Assembly: GCF_009208555.1 (NCBI RefSeq)
Contig: NZ_WFLI01000006.1
Span: 124,001-188,000, forward strand
DNA length: 64,000 nt
Origin: Janthinobacterium violaceinigrum
GTDB lineage: Bacteria; Pseudomonadota; Gammaproteobacteria; Burkholderiales; Burkholderiaceae_D
Reading direction: 5' to 3'
Position 1 is the stretch's first letter. Every line of letters starts with the position of its first letter. Of the stretch, positions 1 to 8,178 are shown piece by piece. The translations under genes were made by a program, and so were the position numbers. The notes beneath the pieces are model-generated. The model worked only from the letters and a program-made list of their open reading frames with translations, made no database searches and was not told the origin of the DNA.

Positions 1-1
1 G

Positions 2-610
2 CTGGCCGACCTGGCCGAGTTCCGCGACAGCGACACGGGCGGCCACGTGCGGCGCGTGCAGCAATTGTCCGACGCCATCGCCCGCCGCATGCAGCAGCGC
101 GGCGTGTATGCGGACGAGCTCACGCCGCAGCTGCTCGACATGATCGGCCTGGCCAGCATCCTGCACGACGTGGGCAAGGTGGCCACGCCGGACGCCGTGC
201 TGCTCAAGCCGGGCAAGCATACGGATGAGGAACGGGCGCAGATGCAGCTGCATGCCAGCGTCGGGCGCACCATTCTCGAACGGGCCGCCAACATGGTCGA
301 CGGCGTCAGCTACCTCACGTATGGCGCGCAGATTGCCGGCGGCCACCACGAGCATTTCGATGGCGCCGGCTATCCGAACGGCCTGAAGGGGCGCGACATT
401 CCCCTCGCCGCGCGCATCGTTGCCGTGGTCGACGTCTTCGATGCCTTGCTGCACGAGCGGCCTTACAAGGAGCCGTGGCCGTATCCGCAGGTGCGCGAAT
501 ACATCGACCAGCGCCGCGGCAGCCAGTTCGACCCGGAAGTGGTGGCGGCGCTGCTGGACCTGATCGACCATGAGCCGCAACTGTGGCATCCGGAGCGCGC
601 CATCGCCTGA
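2..610 (+). CDS. HD-GYP domain protein, C-terminal part (probable cyclic-di-GMP phosphodiesterase)
   Basis: The gene is cut by the left edge; the frame is open from base 2, so the N-terminus, possibly a receiver domain, is missing. What remains is a nearly complete HD-GYP domain. Visible motifs are LHDVGK (the HD metal pair), a following H in HASVG, and HHEHFDGAGYP followed by GLKGRDIP, the hallmark of the family, then VVDVFDAL. HD-GYP domains hydrolyse cyclic-di-GMP to GMP using a metal centre. The full metal-binding and GYP set is present, so the enzyme is probably active. The next gene is a response regulator starting about 120 bases downstream, which fits a signalling pair. The family call is firm; the missing N-terminus leaves its input signal unknown. 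Confidence 0.9.
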   Translation: MADLAEFRDSDTGGHVRRVQQLSDAIARRMQQRGVYADELTPQLLDMIGLASILHDVGKVATPDAVLLKPGKHTDEERAQMQLHASVGRTILERAANMVDGVSYLTYGAQIAGGHHEHFDGAGYPNGLKGRDIPLAARIVAVVDVFDALLHERPYKEPWPYPQVREYIDQRRGSQFDPEVVAALLDLIDHEPQLWHPERAIA

Positions 611-732
611 GTTCGCGTTTTTCGACACGCCGCCATTCCCTTGCGCGCGGCGCCGTCATATACTCGGCAGCCTCATGCTGGCTGGCGCCACGCACCAGTG
701 TGGCGCGCCGCGGAGTTTTCGGACATCACGAC

Positions 733-2379
733 ATGAAAGAACTCAAGGGCCTTAGCGCACTGATCATCGAGCCGCATCCGGGCATGCGCGCCAGCCTGCA
801 CAATATGCTCAACCTGTGCGGCCTGGCGAAGATCGATGACGCGGCCAGCTCGGGCCAGGCGATCCGCATGCTGGGCAGTAAATCGTACGACCTGATCCTG
901 TGTGAATACGATCTCGACGGCGGGCAGGATGGCCAGCAGATGCTGGAAGACTTACGCCACCACAAACTGATGCACGCGTCGACCATGTTTTTCATGGTCA
1001 CGGGCGAAGGCAGTTTCGCCAAGGTGGTCAGTGCCGTCGAGCTGCTGCCCACCGATTACATCCTCAAGCCATTTACCGCTGACAACATGCTGGAGCGCAT
1101 CGGCCGCGCGCTGGACAAGCGCAATGCCTTCGTGCCCGTGTACGAGCTGATCGACGTGGGCAACGAGCGCGCGGCGATTGCCGCCTGCGCCGAGGGCGCC
1201 AGCCTGTATCCCCGCTACGCCACGGATTTCCTGCGCCTGCGCGCGGAGCTGCATCTGCTGCTGGGCGAGGCGGCCGACGCCGAACCGATCTACGCAGCCT
1301 TGTATGACGCCAAGGCCATCGGCTGGGCGCGCCTGGGGCAGGCCAAGACGCAATTTCTGCTGGGCGAGTACGAAGCGGCGCAGGGCATGCTGGAAGGGCT
1401 GCTGGAAAACAACAAGCGTTTCCTCGACGCGTATGACTGGCTGGCGCGCACGCATTTGGCGCAAGGCAAGCCGGAACTGGCGCAGGCGGCCCTGAGCGAG
1501 GCCGTGGCCCTGTCGCCGCACGCCGTGCGCCGCTTGCGCCGCCTGGGCGAGGCGGCGCTGGCGGCCGACGATATCGACATGGCGGAAAAATCCCTGAAGC
1601 TGGTGGTCAGCAAGGCCAAGTATTCGGAATTCCGCGACCCGGAAGACCATGTGCGCCTCGTGCAGACCCTGGTGCGCAAGGGCGATCCGCTGCAGGTGGG
1701 GGCCGTGATCCGCGATCTCGACAAGTCGATGGGCGGGCAAAAGAATACGGAGCTGTGCAGCGCCCTGTGCAGCGCCATGCTGCACGCGCATACGGGCAAC
1801 GAGGAGCGCCTGCAGCAATCGCTCGATGCGGCGCTGGCCGCCAACCGCCACAGCGTGGGAAGTTCGAACATGCTGAAAACGGAGCTGGCGCGCCACTGCC
1901 TGGCCCATGGGCGCGAAGACGGCGCAGCCGAGGTGATGCGCGAAGTCATGCGCAATGCGCCCGACAGCGCGGCCATGACGCGCGCCATGGCCGTGTTCGA
2001 GCAGGCGGGGCGCGAAGAGCTGGCCAAGGCGCTGGCGCGGCAAAGCCGCCAGGAAGTGGCCGACATGGTGGCGGCCGGCGCCGCCAGGGCGGGCGAGGGC
2101 GATTTCCGCGGCGCCGTCGATCTGATGGGCGAAGCCGTCACGCGCCTGCCCGACAATCCGCAAGTGGTGTTCAATGCGGCCGTGGCCGTGCTCAAATGCC
2201 TGGAGCACGAAGGCTGGGATGAGCGCATGGGGCAGCAGGCGCTGACGTTTATTGCCGGCGTGCGCCGCCTTGACCCGCGCAACCCCAAATTGCCCGTGCT
2301 GTCCGGCCTGCATCAGCAGTTATTGCGTAAATATAAGCCCCATGGCAACACCTGGATGCATCCGCCTGACGCCCGGTAA
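733..2379 (+). CDS. Response regulator receiver protein with TPR-like repeat region
   Basis: 548 residues. The start chosen is the ATG giving MKELKGLSAL, where the receiver fold begins; the frame is open further upstream but that part has no domain character. Residues 5-125 form a receiver domain: E13 in the acidic pocket (usually an Asp pair), phosphoacceptor D60 in CEYD, T90 and K112 in ILKPF. The rest, about residues 150-540, is alpha-helical with repeated Ala/Leu-rich motifs such as GWARLGQAKTQFLLGEYEAA and YDWLARTHLAQGKPELAQAA, typical of TPR repeats. No DNA-binding or enzymatic output domain is visible, so output is probably through protein-protein contact. It follows an HD-GYP gene, which suggests, by inference, a link to cyclic-di-GMP signalling. 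Confidence 0.88.
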   Translation: MKELKGLSALIIEPHPGMRASLHNMLNLCGLAKIDDAASSGQAIRMLGSKSYDLILCEYDLDGGQDGQQMLEDLRHHKLMHASTMFFMVTGEGSFAKVVSAVELLPTDYILKPFTADNMLERIGRALDKRNAFVPVYELIDVGNERAAIAACAEGASLYPRYATDFLRLRAELHLLLGEAADAEPIYAALYDAKAIGWARLGQAKTQFLLGEYEAAQGMLEGLLENNKRFLDAYDWLARTHLAQGKPELAQAALSEAVALSPHAVRRLRRLGEAALAADDIDMAEKSLKLVVSKAKYSEFRDPEDHVRLVQTLVRKGDPLQVGAVIRDLDKSMGGQKNTELCSALCSAMLHAHTGNEERLQQSLDAALAANRHSVGSSNMLKTELARHCLAHGREDGAAEVMREVMRNAPDSAAMTRAMAVFEQAGREELAKALARQSRQEVADMVAAGAARAGEGDFRGAVDLMGEAVTRLPDNPQVVFNAAVAVLKCLEHEGWDERMGQQALTFIAGVRRLDPRNPKLPVLSGLHQQLLRKYKPHGNTWMHPPDAR

Positions 2380-2463
2380 AAGGGAAAAATGACGGGAAAA
2401 TGCGGCTTGCCGGCAGGGGGGATAAAAAAAATGCGAAAAAAGACGACTTTTTCTCGCCAACCC

Positions 2464-2493
2464 TTGCACTTTCTCAAATCGGGAGCTTATAAT
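2464..2493 (+). promoter_or_regulatory. Candidate sigma-70 promoter (distal) for the tRNA-tuf operon
   Basis: TTGCAC at 2464-2469 and a perfect TATAAT at 2488-2493 are separated by 18 bases. The site lies between the response-regulator stop and tRNA-Tyr. It is one of two plausible promoters here. Confidence 0.55.
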
Positions 2494-2559
2494 CACGCCC
2501 CGAAGCAGCCAACTTCTTCTTTATACGCAAATGCAGCAGTCAGGCATCAGCAAATAAGG

Positions 2560-2588
2560 TTGACAGTTGTGAGTAGATGCTTCATACT
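2560..2588 (+). promoter_or_regulatory. Sigma-70 promoter proximal to tRNA-Tyr
   Basis: A perfect TTGACA at 2560-2565, a 17-base spacer and CATACT at 2583-2588 put the predicted start just ahead of the mature tRNA-Tyr 5' end at 2602. It probably drives the tRNA-Tyr/Gly/Thr-tuf transcript. Confidence 0.75.
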
Positions 2589-2601
2589 CTGCGGTTCCCG
2601 C

Positions 2602-2686
<85 letters not shown>

Positions 2687-2748
2687 AGTTTTTGCAAGGA
2701 AAACTGGGTAGTAGCAAAAGTAAGTGAAGATAAAGTGAACGATACCTC

Positions 2749-2822
2749 GCGGGTGTAGCTCAATGGTAGAGCAGAAGCCTTCCAAGCTTACGACGAGGGT
2801 TCGATTCCCTTCACCCGCTCCA
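2749..2822 (+). tRNA. tRNA-Gly (anticodon TCC)
   Basis: GCGGGTG pairs with CACCCGC, followed by T and an encoded CCA. The anticodon TCC is at 2781-2783. The D-arm AGCTCAATGGTAGAGC and the T-loop GGTTCGATTCC are intact. Confidence 0.97.
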
Positions 2823-2865
2823 GTTTCCGTTCAGATGCTTGATGCATCGCATGCAACAAATTACA

Positions 2866-2940
<75 letters not shown>

Positions 2941-3028
2941 GAATTCGCAGCAGGCAGCACAGAAGCAATTCAAACCAGACCGTCGGGCGTGTGCCTGAGC
3001 AATCTAATCAAATCATTAGGAGTTCAAA

Positions 3029-4219
3029 ATGGCAAAAGGTAAATTCGAACGGACCAAGCCGCACGTCAACGTCGGCACCATCGGCCACGTCGACCACGGT
3101 AAAACCACGCTGACCGCTGCAATCGCAACGGTTCTGTCGAAGAAATTCGGCGGCGAAGCTAAAGCATACGACCAGATCGATGCGGCTCCAGAAGAAAAAG
3201 CGCGCGGTATCACGATTAACACCGCCCACGTCGAGTACGAAACGGAAACGCGTCACTACGCGCACGTTGACTGCCCAGGCCACGCCGATTACATCAAAAA
3301 CATGATTACCGGTGCTGCCCAGATGGACGGTGCGATCCTGGTGTGCTCCGCAGCTGACGGCCCAATGCCACAGACCCGCGAACACATCCTGCTGGCCCGC
3401 CAAGTTGGCGTTCCATATATCATCGTGTTCCTGAATAAGTGCGACCTGGTCGATGACGCAGAGCTGCTGGAACTGGTTGAAATGGAAGTGCGCGAGCTGT
3501 TGTCGAAGTACGAATTCCCAGGCGACGACCTGCCAATCATCAAAGGTTCGGCACGTATGGCGCTGGAAGGCAAAGAAGGCGAAATGGGCGTTGACGCAGT
3601 GCTGCGTCTGGCCGATGCGCTGGATGCCTACATCCCAACGCCAGAGCGCGCTGTTGACGGTGCATTCCTGATGCCAGTGGAAGACGTGTTCTCGATCTCG
3701 GGTCGCGGTACCGTTGTGACCGGTCGTATCGAGCGCGGCATTGTTAAAGTCGGCGAAGAGATCGAAATCGTTGGTATCACCGATACCGTCAAAACGACTT
3801 GCACCGGCGTGGAAATGTTCCGCAAACTGCTGGACCAAGGTCAAGCAGGCGACAACGTTGGTCTGCTGCTGCGCGGCACCAAGCGTGAAGACGTGCAACG
3901 TGGTCAAGTTCTGGCAAAACCAGGCTCGATCAAGCCACACGCCCACTTCACCGGCGAGATCTATGTTCTGTCGAAAGACGAAGGCGGCCGTCATACGCCA
4001 TTCTTCAACAACTATCGTCCACAGTTCTACTTCCGTACGACGGACGTAACCGGTTCGATCGAGTTGCCAGCAGACAAAGAAATGGTTATGCCAGGCGATA
4101 ACGTGTCGATCACCGTCAAGCTGATCAACCCGATCGCGATGGAAGAAGGTCTGCGCTTCGCTATCCGCGAAGGCGGCCGTACCGTCGGCGCCGGCGTGGT
4201 TGCAAAAATCATCGCATAA
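3029..4219 (+). CDS. tuf: Elongation factor Tu
   Basis: 396 residues, the usual EF-Tu length. The protein carries aminoacyl-tRNA as a GTP complex to the ribosomal A site. Visible motifs are GHVDHGKTT (P-loop), the switch region [21 protein letters not shown], and NKCD for guanine recognition. The C-terminal barrel ends in [14 protein letters not shown]. An AGGAG ribosome site precedes the ATG. It follows tRNA-Thr and is followed by tRNA-Trp and secE, the standard arrangement. Proline is written almost entirely as CCA, unlike the accessory genes further right, as expected for a very highly expressed gene. A second tuf copy after fusA would be expected in this group but would lie outside the window. 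Confidence 0.99.
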   Translation: MAKGKFERTKPHVNVGTIGHVDHGKTTLTAAIATVLSKKFGGEAKAYDQIDAAPEEKARGITINTAHVEYETETRHYAHVDCPGHADYIKNMITGAAQMDGAILVCSAADGPMPQTREHILLARQVGVPYIIVFLNKCDLVDDAELLELVEMEVRELLSKYEFPGDDLPIIKGSARMALEGKEGEMGVDAVLRLADALDAYIPTPERAVDGAFLMPVEDVFSISGRGTVVTGRIERGIVKVGEEIEIVGITDTVKTTCTGVEMFRKLLDQGQAGDNVGLLLRGTKREDVQRGQVLAKPGSIKPHAHFTGEIYVLSKDEGGRHTPFFNNYRPQFYFRTTDVTGSIELPADKEMVMPGDNVSITVKLINPIAMEEGLRFAIREGGRTVGAGVVAKIIA

Positions 4220-4234
4220 GGAAATGTTATGCTT

Positions 4235-4256
4235 CCACCCGGGGCGTCCTGGGTGG
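4235..4256 (+). other. Stem-loop between tuf and tRNA-Trp
   Basis: CCACCC at 4235-4240 pairs with GGGTGG at 4251-4256. No T-run follows, so it is not a typical intrinsic terminator. It may be a processing site or a weak attenuator between tuf and the tRNA-Trp-secE-nusG transcript. A -10-like TAGAAT follows at 4257-4262 but lacks a convincing -35. Confidence 0.4.
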
Positions 4257-4285
4257 TAGAATAGCACTCCTCGAAAGTTTTACGT

Positions 4286-4361
4286 AGGGACGTAGCTCAA
4301 TTGGCAGAGCGTCGGTCTCCAAAACCGAAGGTTGGGGGTTCGATGCCCTCCGTCCCTGCCA
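4286..4361 (+). tRNA. tRNA-Trp (anticodon CCA)
   Basis: AGGGACG pairs with CGTCCCT, followed by G and an encoded CCA. The anticodon CCA is at 4319-4321 within GGTCTCCAAAACC. It lies just upstream of secE, as in most proteobacteria. Confidence 0.97.
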
Positions 4362-4393
4362 CCGTCAAGGTGCAGGGCACCGAAAGTAGAAAA

Positions 4394-4777
4394 ATGTCAA
4401 ATCAATCCGTGCAAACCGTTAGCACGTCGAGTGACAAGATAAAAGTCGCGCTGGCAATAGTGGCTGCGATTGCAGGAGTAGTCGGGTTTTATTACCTGGC
4501 AGGCCAACCAGCTCTGGTGCGTGCAAGCGCGCTTGTGGCTGGTTTGGTTATTGCTGTTGCGCTCTTGTATGTCTCGACGACCGGCCGTGAATTTCTCAAT
4601 TTCGCCAAAGAAGCTGTGCGCGAAACCAAGAAAGTCGTTTGGCCTACCCGCAAAGAAGCCACGCAGATTACTGCGATCGTGTTTGCCTTTGTGCTGGTCA
4701 TGGCGATTTTCCTGTGGGGCACGGATAAATTGCTCGAGTTTTTGTTGTATGACGTAATTCTGGGTTGGAAAAAATAA
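4394..4777 (+). CDS. secE: Preprotein translocase subunit SecE
   Basis: 127 residues from the ATG at 4394. The frame is open upstream through the tRNA-Trp gene, which cannot be coding. SecE clamps SecY in the SecYEG channel. Three membrane segments are visible (roughly residues 17-37, 42-62 and 95-120), the long proteobacterial form. The conserved cytoplasmic helix contains [19 protein letters not shown], the SecE signature. The stop codon overlaps the nusG start by one base (TAATG), giving tight translational coupling in the usual secE-nusG pair. Confidence 0.97.
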   Translation: MSNQSVQTVSTSSDKIKVALAIVAAIAGVVGFYYLAGQPALVRASALVAGLVIAVALLYVSTTGREFLNFAKEAVRETKKVVWPTRKEATQITAIVFAFVLVMAIFLWGTDKLLEFLLYDVILGWKK

Positions 4778-5403
4778 TGAGCGAAAATGTGCATGATGAA
4801 GCGGCGGACGAGTCCGTTCCGGGCGACGCTCCGGTAGCGGACACTGGTGCAGCGCTGAGCGTGCCAGTGAGCAGCAAGCGCTGGTATGTCGTGCATGCTT
4901 ATTCCGGCATGGAAAAAAGCGTCATGCGCGCACTGACCGAGCGCATCGAGCGCGCGGGCATGCAAGACCAGTTCGGCCAGATCCTGGTGCCGATCGAAGA
5001 AGTGGTCGAAGTCAAGAATGGCGTCAAGTCCGTCACCGAACGTCGTTTCTATCCTGGCTATGTGCTGGTTGAAATGGAAATGACGGACGAGAGCTGGCAC
5101 TTGGTGAAGAACACCAGCAAGGTTACCGGTTTCATTGGTGGCAAGTCGAACAAGCCGACGCCGATCTCCGCGCGCGAAATCGACGGCATCATGAAGCAGA
5201 TGCAAGAGGGTGTTGAGAAGCCCCGTCCAAAAACCTTGTACGAGGTGGGCGAGCAAGTCCGCATCAAGGATGGTCCGTTTACCGATTTCAACGGCAATGT
5301 CGAAGAAGTCAATTACGAGAAATCCAAAGTACGCGTCTCGGTCACCATCTTCGGCCGCGCTACCCCGGTAGAGCTCGAATTCGGCCAGGTCGAAAAAGTT
5401 TAA
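4777..5403 (+). CDS. nusG: Transcription termination/antitermination factor NusG
   Basis: 208 residues from the ATG that overlaps the secE stop. NusG binds the RNA polymerase clamp, suppresses pausing, and links RNA polymerase to Rho or to ribosomal protein S10. The N-terminal NGN domain starts at [16 protein letters not shown] and includes [12 protein letters not shown] and VTGFIGG. The C-terminal KOW domain contains [19 protein letters not shown] and ends in [13 protein letters not shown]. The first 30 residues are an acidic extension, longer than in E. coli but common in betaproteobacteria. Confidence 0.98.
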   Translation: MSENVHDEAADESVPGDAPVADTGAALSVPVSSKRWYVVHAYSGMEKSVMRALTERIERAGMQDQFGQILVPIEEVVEVKNGVKSVTERRFYPGYVLVEMEMTDESWHLVKNTSKVTGFIGGKSNKPTPISAREIDGIMKQMQEGVEKPRPKTLYEVGEQVRIKDGPFTDFNGNVEEVNYEKSKVRVSVTIFGRATPVELEFGQVEKV

Positions 5404-5460
5404 GTTGTATCAGCGCCACCAGGAGCGCCGCGGCAGTCTCAGCGAAATCCGGTCAGAGGA

Positions 5461-5487
5461 GCCCCGCCAAGGTAGGATCGGCGGGGC
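5461..5487 (+). promoter_or_regulatory. rplK leader hairpin (possible L1 autoregulatory site)
   Basis: GCCCCGCC at 5461-5468 pairs perfectly with GGCGGGGC at 5480-5487 around an 11-base loop, 30 bases ahead of the rplK start. In E. coli, L1 represses the L11 operon by binding the mRNA near the rplK start. This hairpin is the obvious candidate for the equivalent site, but that assignment is inferred. Confidence 0.45.
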
Positions 5488-5517
5488 GCTACTACTCAAT
5501 CCAAGATAGGAGCCATC

Positions 5518-5952
5518 ATGGCAAAGAAAATCATTGGTTTTATCAAGCTGCAAGTGCCAGCTGGTAAAGCAAACCCATCCCCACCAATCGGTCCAGCTCT
5601 GGGTCAACGCGGTCTGAACATCATGGAATTCTGCAAAGCGTTCAACGCGCAGACCCAAGGTATGGAACCAGGCATGCCGATCCCAGTCGTGATCACCGCG
5701 TTTGCGGACAAGTCCTTCACGTTCGTGATGAAGACGCCTCCAGCAACCTACCTGATCAAAAAAGCTGCTGCGATCACCAAAGGTTCGCCGAAGCCACATA
5801 CCGACAAAGTCGGTACGCTGACCCGCGCACAAGCTGAAGAAATCGCTAAATTGAAAACCCCTGATCTGACCGCTGCCGACATGGATGCTGCTGTACGCAC
5901 CATCGCTGGTTCCGCTCGTTCGATTGGTATCACGGTGGAAGGTGTTGTATAA
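5518..5952 (+). CDS. rplK: 50S ribosomal protein L11
   Basis: 144 residues, standard length. L11 binds the GTPase-associated centre of 23S rRNA and is needed for RelA activation. The N-terminal region [20 protein letters not shown] and the C-terminal rRNA-binding part ending [14 protein letters not shown] are typical. A TAGGAG ribosome site precedes the ATG. The stop overlaps the rplA start by one base (TAATG), so L11 and L1 are translationally coupled. Confidence 0.99.
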   Translation: MAKKIIGFIKLQVPAGKANPSPPIGPALGQRGLNIMEFCKAFNAQTQGMEPGMPIPVVITAFADKSFTFVMKTPPATYLIKKAAAITKGSPKPHTDKVGTLTRAQAEEIAKLKTPDLTAADMDAAVRTIAGSARSIGITVEGVV

Positions 5953-6647
5953 TGGCTAAGTTATCCAAACGTATCAAGGCTTTGAAAGCCAAAGTCGACC
6001 GTACCAAAGTGTACGCTTTCGACAACGCTGTCGCTCTGATCAAAGAGTGCGCAACGGCCAAGTTCAATGAATCGATCGACGTATCGGTACAACTGGGTGT
6101 TGATCCTAAGAAATCCGACCAAGTGGTGCGCGGCTCCGTCGTGCTGCCAGCTGGTACCGGCAAAACCGTACGCGTGGCAGTATTCGCGTCGGGCGAAAAA
6201 GCTGAAGCTGCCAAAGCAGCTGGCGCCGACATCGTTGGTATGGAAGACCTGGCTGAGCAGATCAAAGCCGGCGACATGCCTTTCGATATCGTTATCGCTT
6301 CGCCAGATACCATGCGTATCGTTGGTACCCTGGGTCAGATCCTGGGCCCACGCGGCATGATGCCTAACCCGAAAGTTGGCACTGTTACTCCTGACGTCGC
6401 TACCGCCGTGAAAAACGCGAAAGCCGGTCAAGTTCAGTACCGTACCGACAAATCCGGTATCATCCACGCTACCATCGGCCGTAAATCGTTCGCTGACGCA
6501 GATCTGAAATCGAATCTGGTCGCACTGATCGACGCACTGAACAAAGCCAAGCCAGCATCGAGCAAAGGCGTGTACCTGCGCAAAGTTTCGCTGTCGTCGA
6601 CCATGGGCGCTGGCGTCCGTGTTGACCAGGCTAGCCTGGCAGCTTAA
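5952..6647 (+). CDS. rplA: 50S ribosomal protein L1
   Basis: 231 residues, the usual length. L1 forms the mobile L1 stalk near the E site and, in E. coli, represses its own operon. The family signature is seen in [20 protein letters not shown], and the C-terminus [20 protein letters not shown] is typical. The start codon overlaps the rplK stop. About 320 bases of leader RNA separate it from rplJ. Confidence 0.99.
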   Translation: MAKLSKRIKALKAKVDRTKVYAFDNAVALIKECATAKFNESIDVSVQLGVDPKKSDQVVRGSVVLPAGTGKTVRVAVFASGEKAEAAKAAGADIVGMEDLAEQIKAGDMPFDIVIASPDTMRIVGTLGQILGPRGMMPNPKVGTVTPDVATAVKNAKAGQVQYRTDKSGIIHATIGRKSFADADLKSNLVALIDALNKAKPASSKGVYLRKVSLSSTMGAGVRVDQASLAA

Positions 6648-6967
6648 GTAACAGAATCAAGTCCTGTAGCGCCTTCGGGCGCTGCGGGCGCATCTTTGGG
6701 CTGTCTGCCCGGTGTTCGCACCAGGCAGGCAGACAATCAAAGACCGTTGGGCCGACTGCGATTGCACATGCAGAAGGTTAATAGGCTTGCCGGCAACGGC
6801 AAGTGCCCAACGCAGATGGTGTACCCGAACAAGTTTTGTAGTCCTCATGCTGCGTGAATCCATCCGCTCAGTTTAGTACTTCTTGACTTCGGACGCCGTG
6901 TTCGAACCGATGCAAGGCGCTCAACCACTCGGTTGTGATTGCCGAACATCATTTAAGGAGGTTGACC
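6648..6967 (+). promoter_or_regulatory. rplA-rplJ intergenic region: ribosomal protein L10 leader
   Basis: This 320-base space has no gene. It contains a 6-bp stem with a TTCG loop at 6668-6683, and a nested hairpin at 6703-6734: GTCTGCC pairs with GGCAGAC, with an inner GGTG-TTCG-CACC. Further stems may form around 6780-6830. In many bacteria L10 in complex with L7/L12 binds such a leader and represses rplJL translation. No T-run follows the hairpins, so control is probably at translation. A promoter may also lie within (TTGACT near 6882), but its -10 is weak. Confidence 0.6.
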
Positions 6968-7507
6968 GTGAGTCTCAATCTGAATGACAAAAAGGCCGTC
7001 GTCGCCGAAGTTTCCGCACAAGTAGCAGCTGCGCAAACGATCGTCGTGGCCGAATATCGTGGCATCCAGGTTGGTCACTTGACGCAACTGCGTGCTAAAG
7101 CGCGTGCCCAAGGCGTGTACCTGCGTGTGTTGAAAAACACTCTGGCTCGTCGCTCCGTTGAAGGTACCGCATTCGCCAGCCTGGCAGATGCCATGACCGG
7201 CCCGTTGATCTACTCGATCTCGGCCGATGCCGTTGCAGCAGCTAAAGTCATCGCTGACTTCGCTAAAACCAACGACAAACTGGTCATCAAAGCAGGTAAC
7301 TACGCAGGCAAGCCGCTGGATACAGCTGCTGTCACCGCGTTGGCGAGCATTCCTAGCCGTGAAGTTCTCATTTCGCAGTTGTTGGGCGTTATGCTGGCTC
7401 CGGTTTCGGGCTTTGCACGTGGTCTGGCTGCCCTGGCAGCGAAAAAAGGCGAAGGCGCCGAAGCTCCTGCAGAAGCAGCAGCAGAAGAAGCCCCAGCAGC
7501 CGCTTAA
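6968..7507 (+). CDS. rplJ: 50S ribosomal protein L10
   Basis: 179 residues from a GTG start giving [15 protein letters not shown]. The start is fixed by AAGGAGG at 6955-6961; an upstream in-frame ATG at 6935 has no such site. L10 anchors L7/L12 dimers to the ribosomal stalk. Conserved parts are the N-terminal ADP-rRNA binding region ([26 protein letters not shown]) and the alanine-rich C-terminal helix that holds L7/L12. It is followed by rplL after 67 bases. Confidence 0.98.
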   Translation: MSLNLNDKKAVVAEVSAQVAAAQTIVVAEYRGIQVGHLTQLRAKARAQGVYLRVLKNTLARRSVEGTAFASLADAMTGPLIYSISADAVAAAKVIADFAKTNDKLVIKAGNYAGKPLDTAAVTALASIPSREVLISQLLGVMLAPVSGFARGLAALAAKKGEGAEAPAEAAAEEAPAAA

Positions 7508-7574
7508 TTGCGCGCGCTTTTTTCTCTCAGTACCAATCTGATGTAACTAACGTAATAAATTTAGGAGTTTCAAA

Positions 7575-7946
7575 ATGGCAATTAGCAAAGACGATATCCT
7601 GGAAGCAGTTAGCGCCATGTCCGTAATGGACCTGAACGACCTGGTTAAAGCATTCGAAGAAAAATTCGGCGTGTCCGCAGCAGCAATGGCTTCGGCCGGT
7701 CCTGCAGCAGGCCCAGCAGCAGCTGCTGAAGAGCAAACCGAGTTCAACGTTGTTCTGGACACCTTCGGCGCAAACAAAGTTGGCGTCATTAAAGCAGTTC
7801 GCGAAATCACCGGCCTGGGCTTGAAAGAAGCTAAAGACCTGGTCGATGGCGCACCAAAAACTGTGAAAGAAGCAGTATCGAAAGCTGATGCAGAAGCAGC
7901 AGTTAAGAAACTGGTAGAAGCCGGCGCAACCGCTTCGATGAAGTAA
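7575..7946 (+). CDS. rplL: 50S ribosomal protein L7/L12
   Basis: 123 residues, standard length. It forms the flexible stalk that recruits translation GTPases. The N-terminal dimerisation part, an Ala/Pro/Gly hinge (about residues 36-54), and the C-terminal domain with the signature [17 protein letters not shown] are all visible. TTAGGAG precedes the ATG. It is read together with rplJ, and the extra hinge alanines match betaproteobacterial L12. Confidence 0.99.
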   Translation: MAISKDDILEAVSAMSVMDLNDLVKAFEEKFGVSAAAMASAGPAAGPAAAAEEQTEFNVVLDTFGANKVGVIKAVREITGLGLKEAKDLVDGAPKTVKEAVSKADAEAAVKKLVEAGATASMK

Positions 7947-7973
7947 TATCTGTACCGGCGTCAGTTAGCGCCC

Positions 7974-8025
7974 GAGTCAAAGTCTGAGGTTTCCCCTCGC
8001 AAGGGGGGAAATCCGACTTTGGCTC
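7974..8025 (+). terminator. Long imperfect hairpin between rplL and rpoB (attenuator/processing site)
   Basis: GAG-T-CAAAGTC at 7974-7984 pairs with GACTTTG-G-CTC at 8015-8025, and an inner TTTCCCC pairs with GGGG-rich sequence around a short loop. The following TTTG is only weakly T-rich. In E. coli the rplL-rpoB space holds a partial terminator and an RNase III cut site that set the ribosomal protein to polymerase ratio. This hairpin is probably the counterpart. Confidence 0.6.
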
Positions 8026-8178
8026 CTTTGTCGTCTGTATCGTATTTGTAGCAGCAGTTTTGTTCGATTCAAGCCGGAAAGCAGAGCCTTGAGGTTTCGT
8101 CTGTGTCACACGCAGCGGTGCAAACGAACACTTGCAAAACCTGAATTTTCTATCCTTTCTGTCACTCACGGAGTGTCC

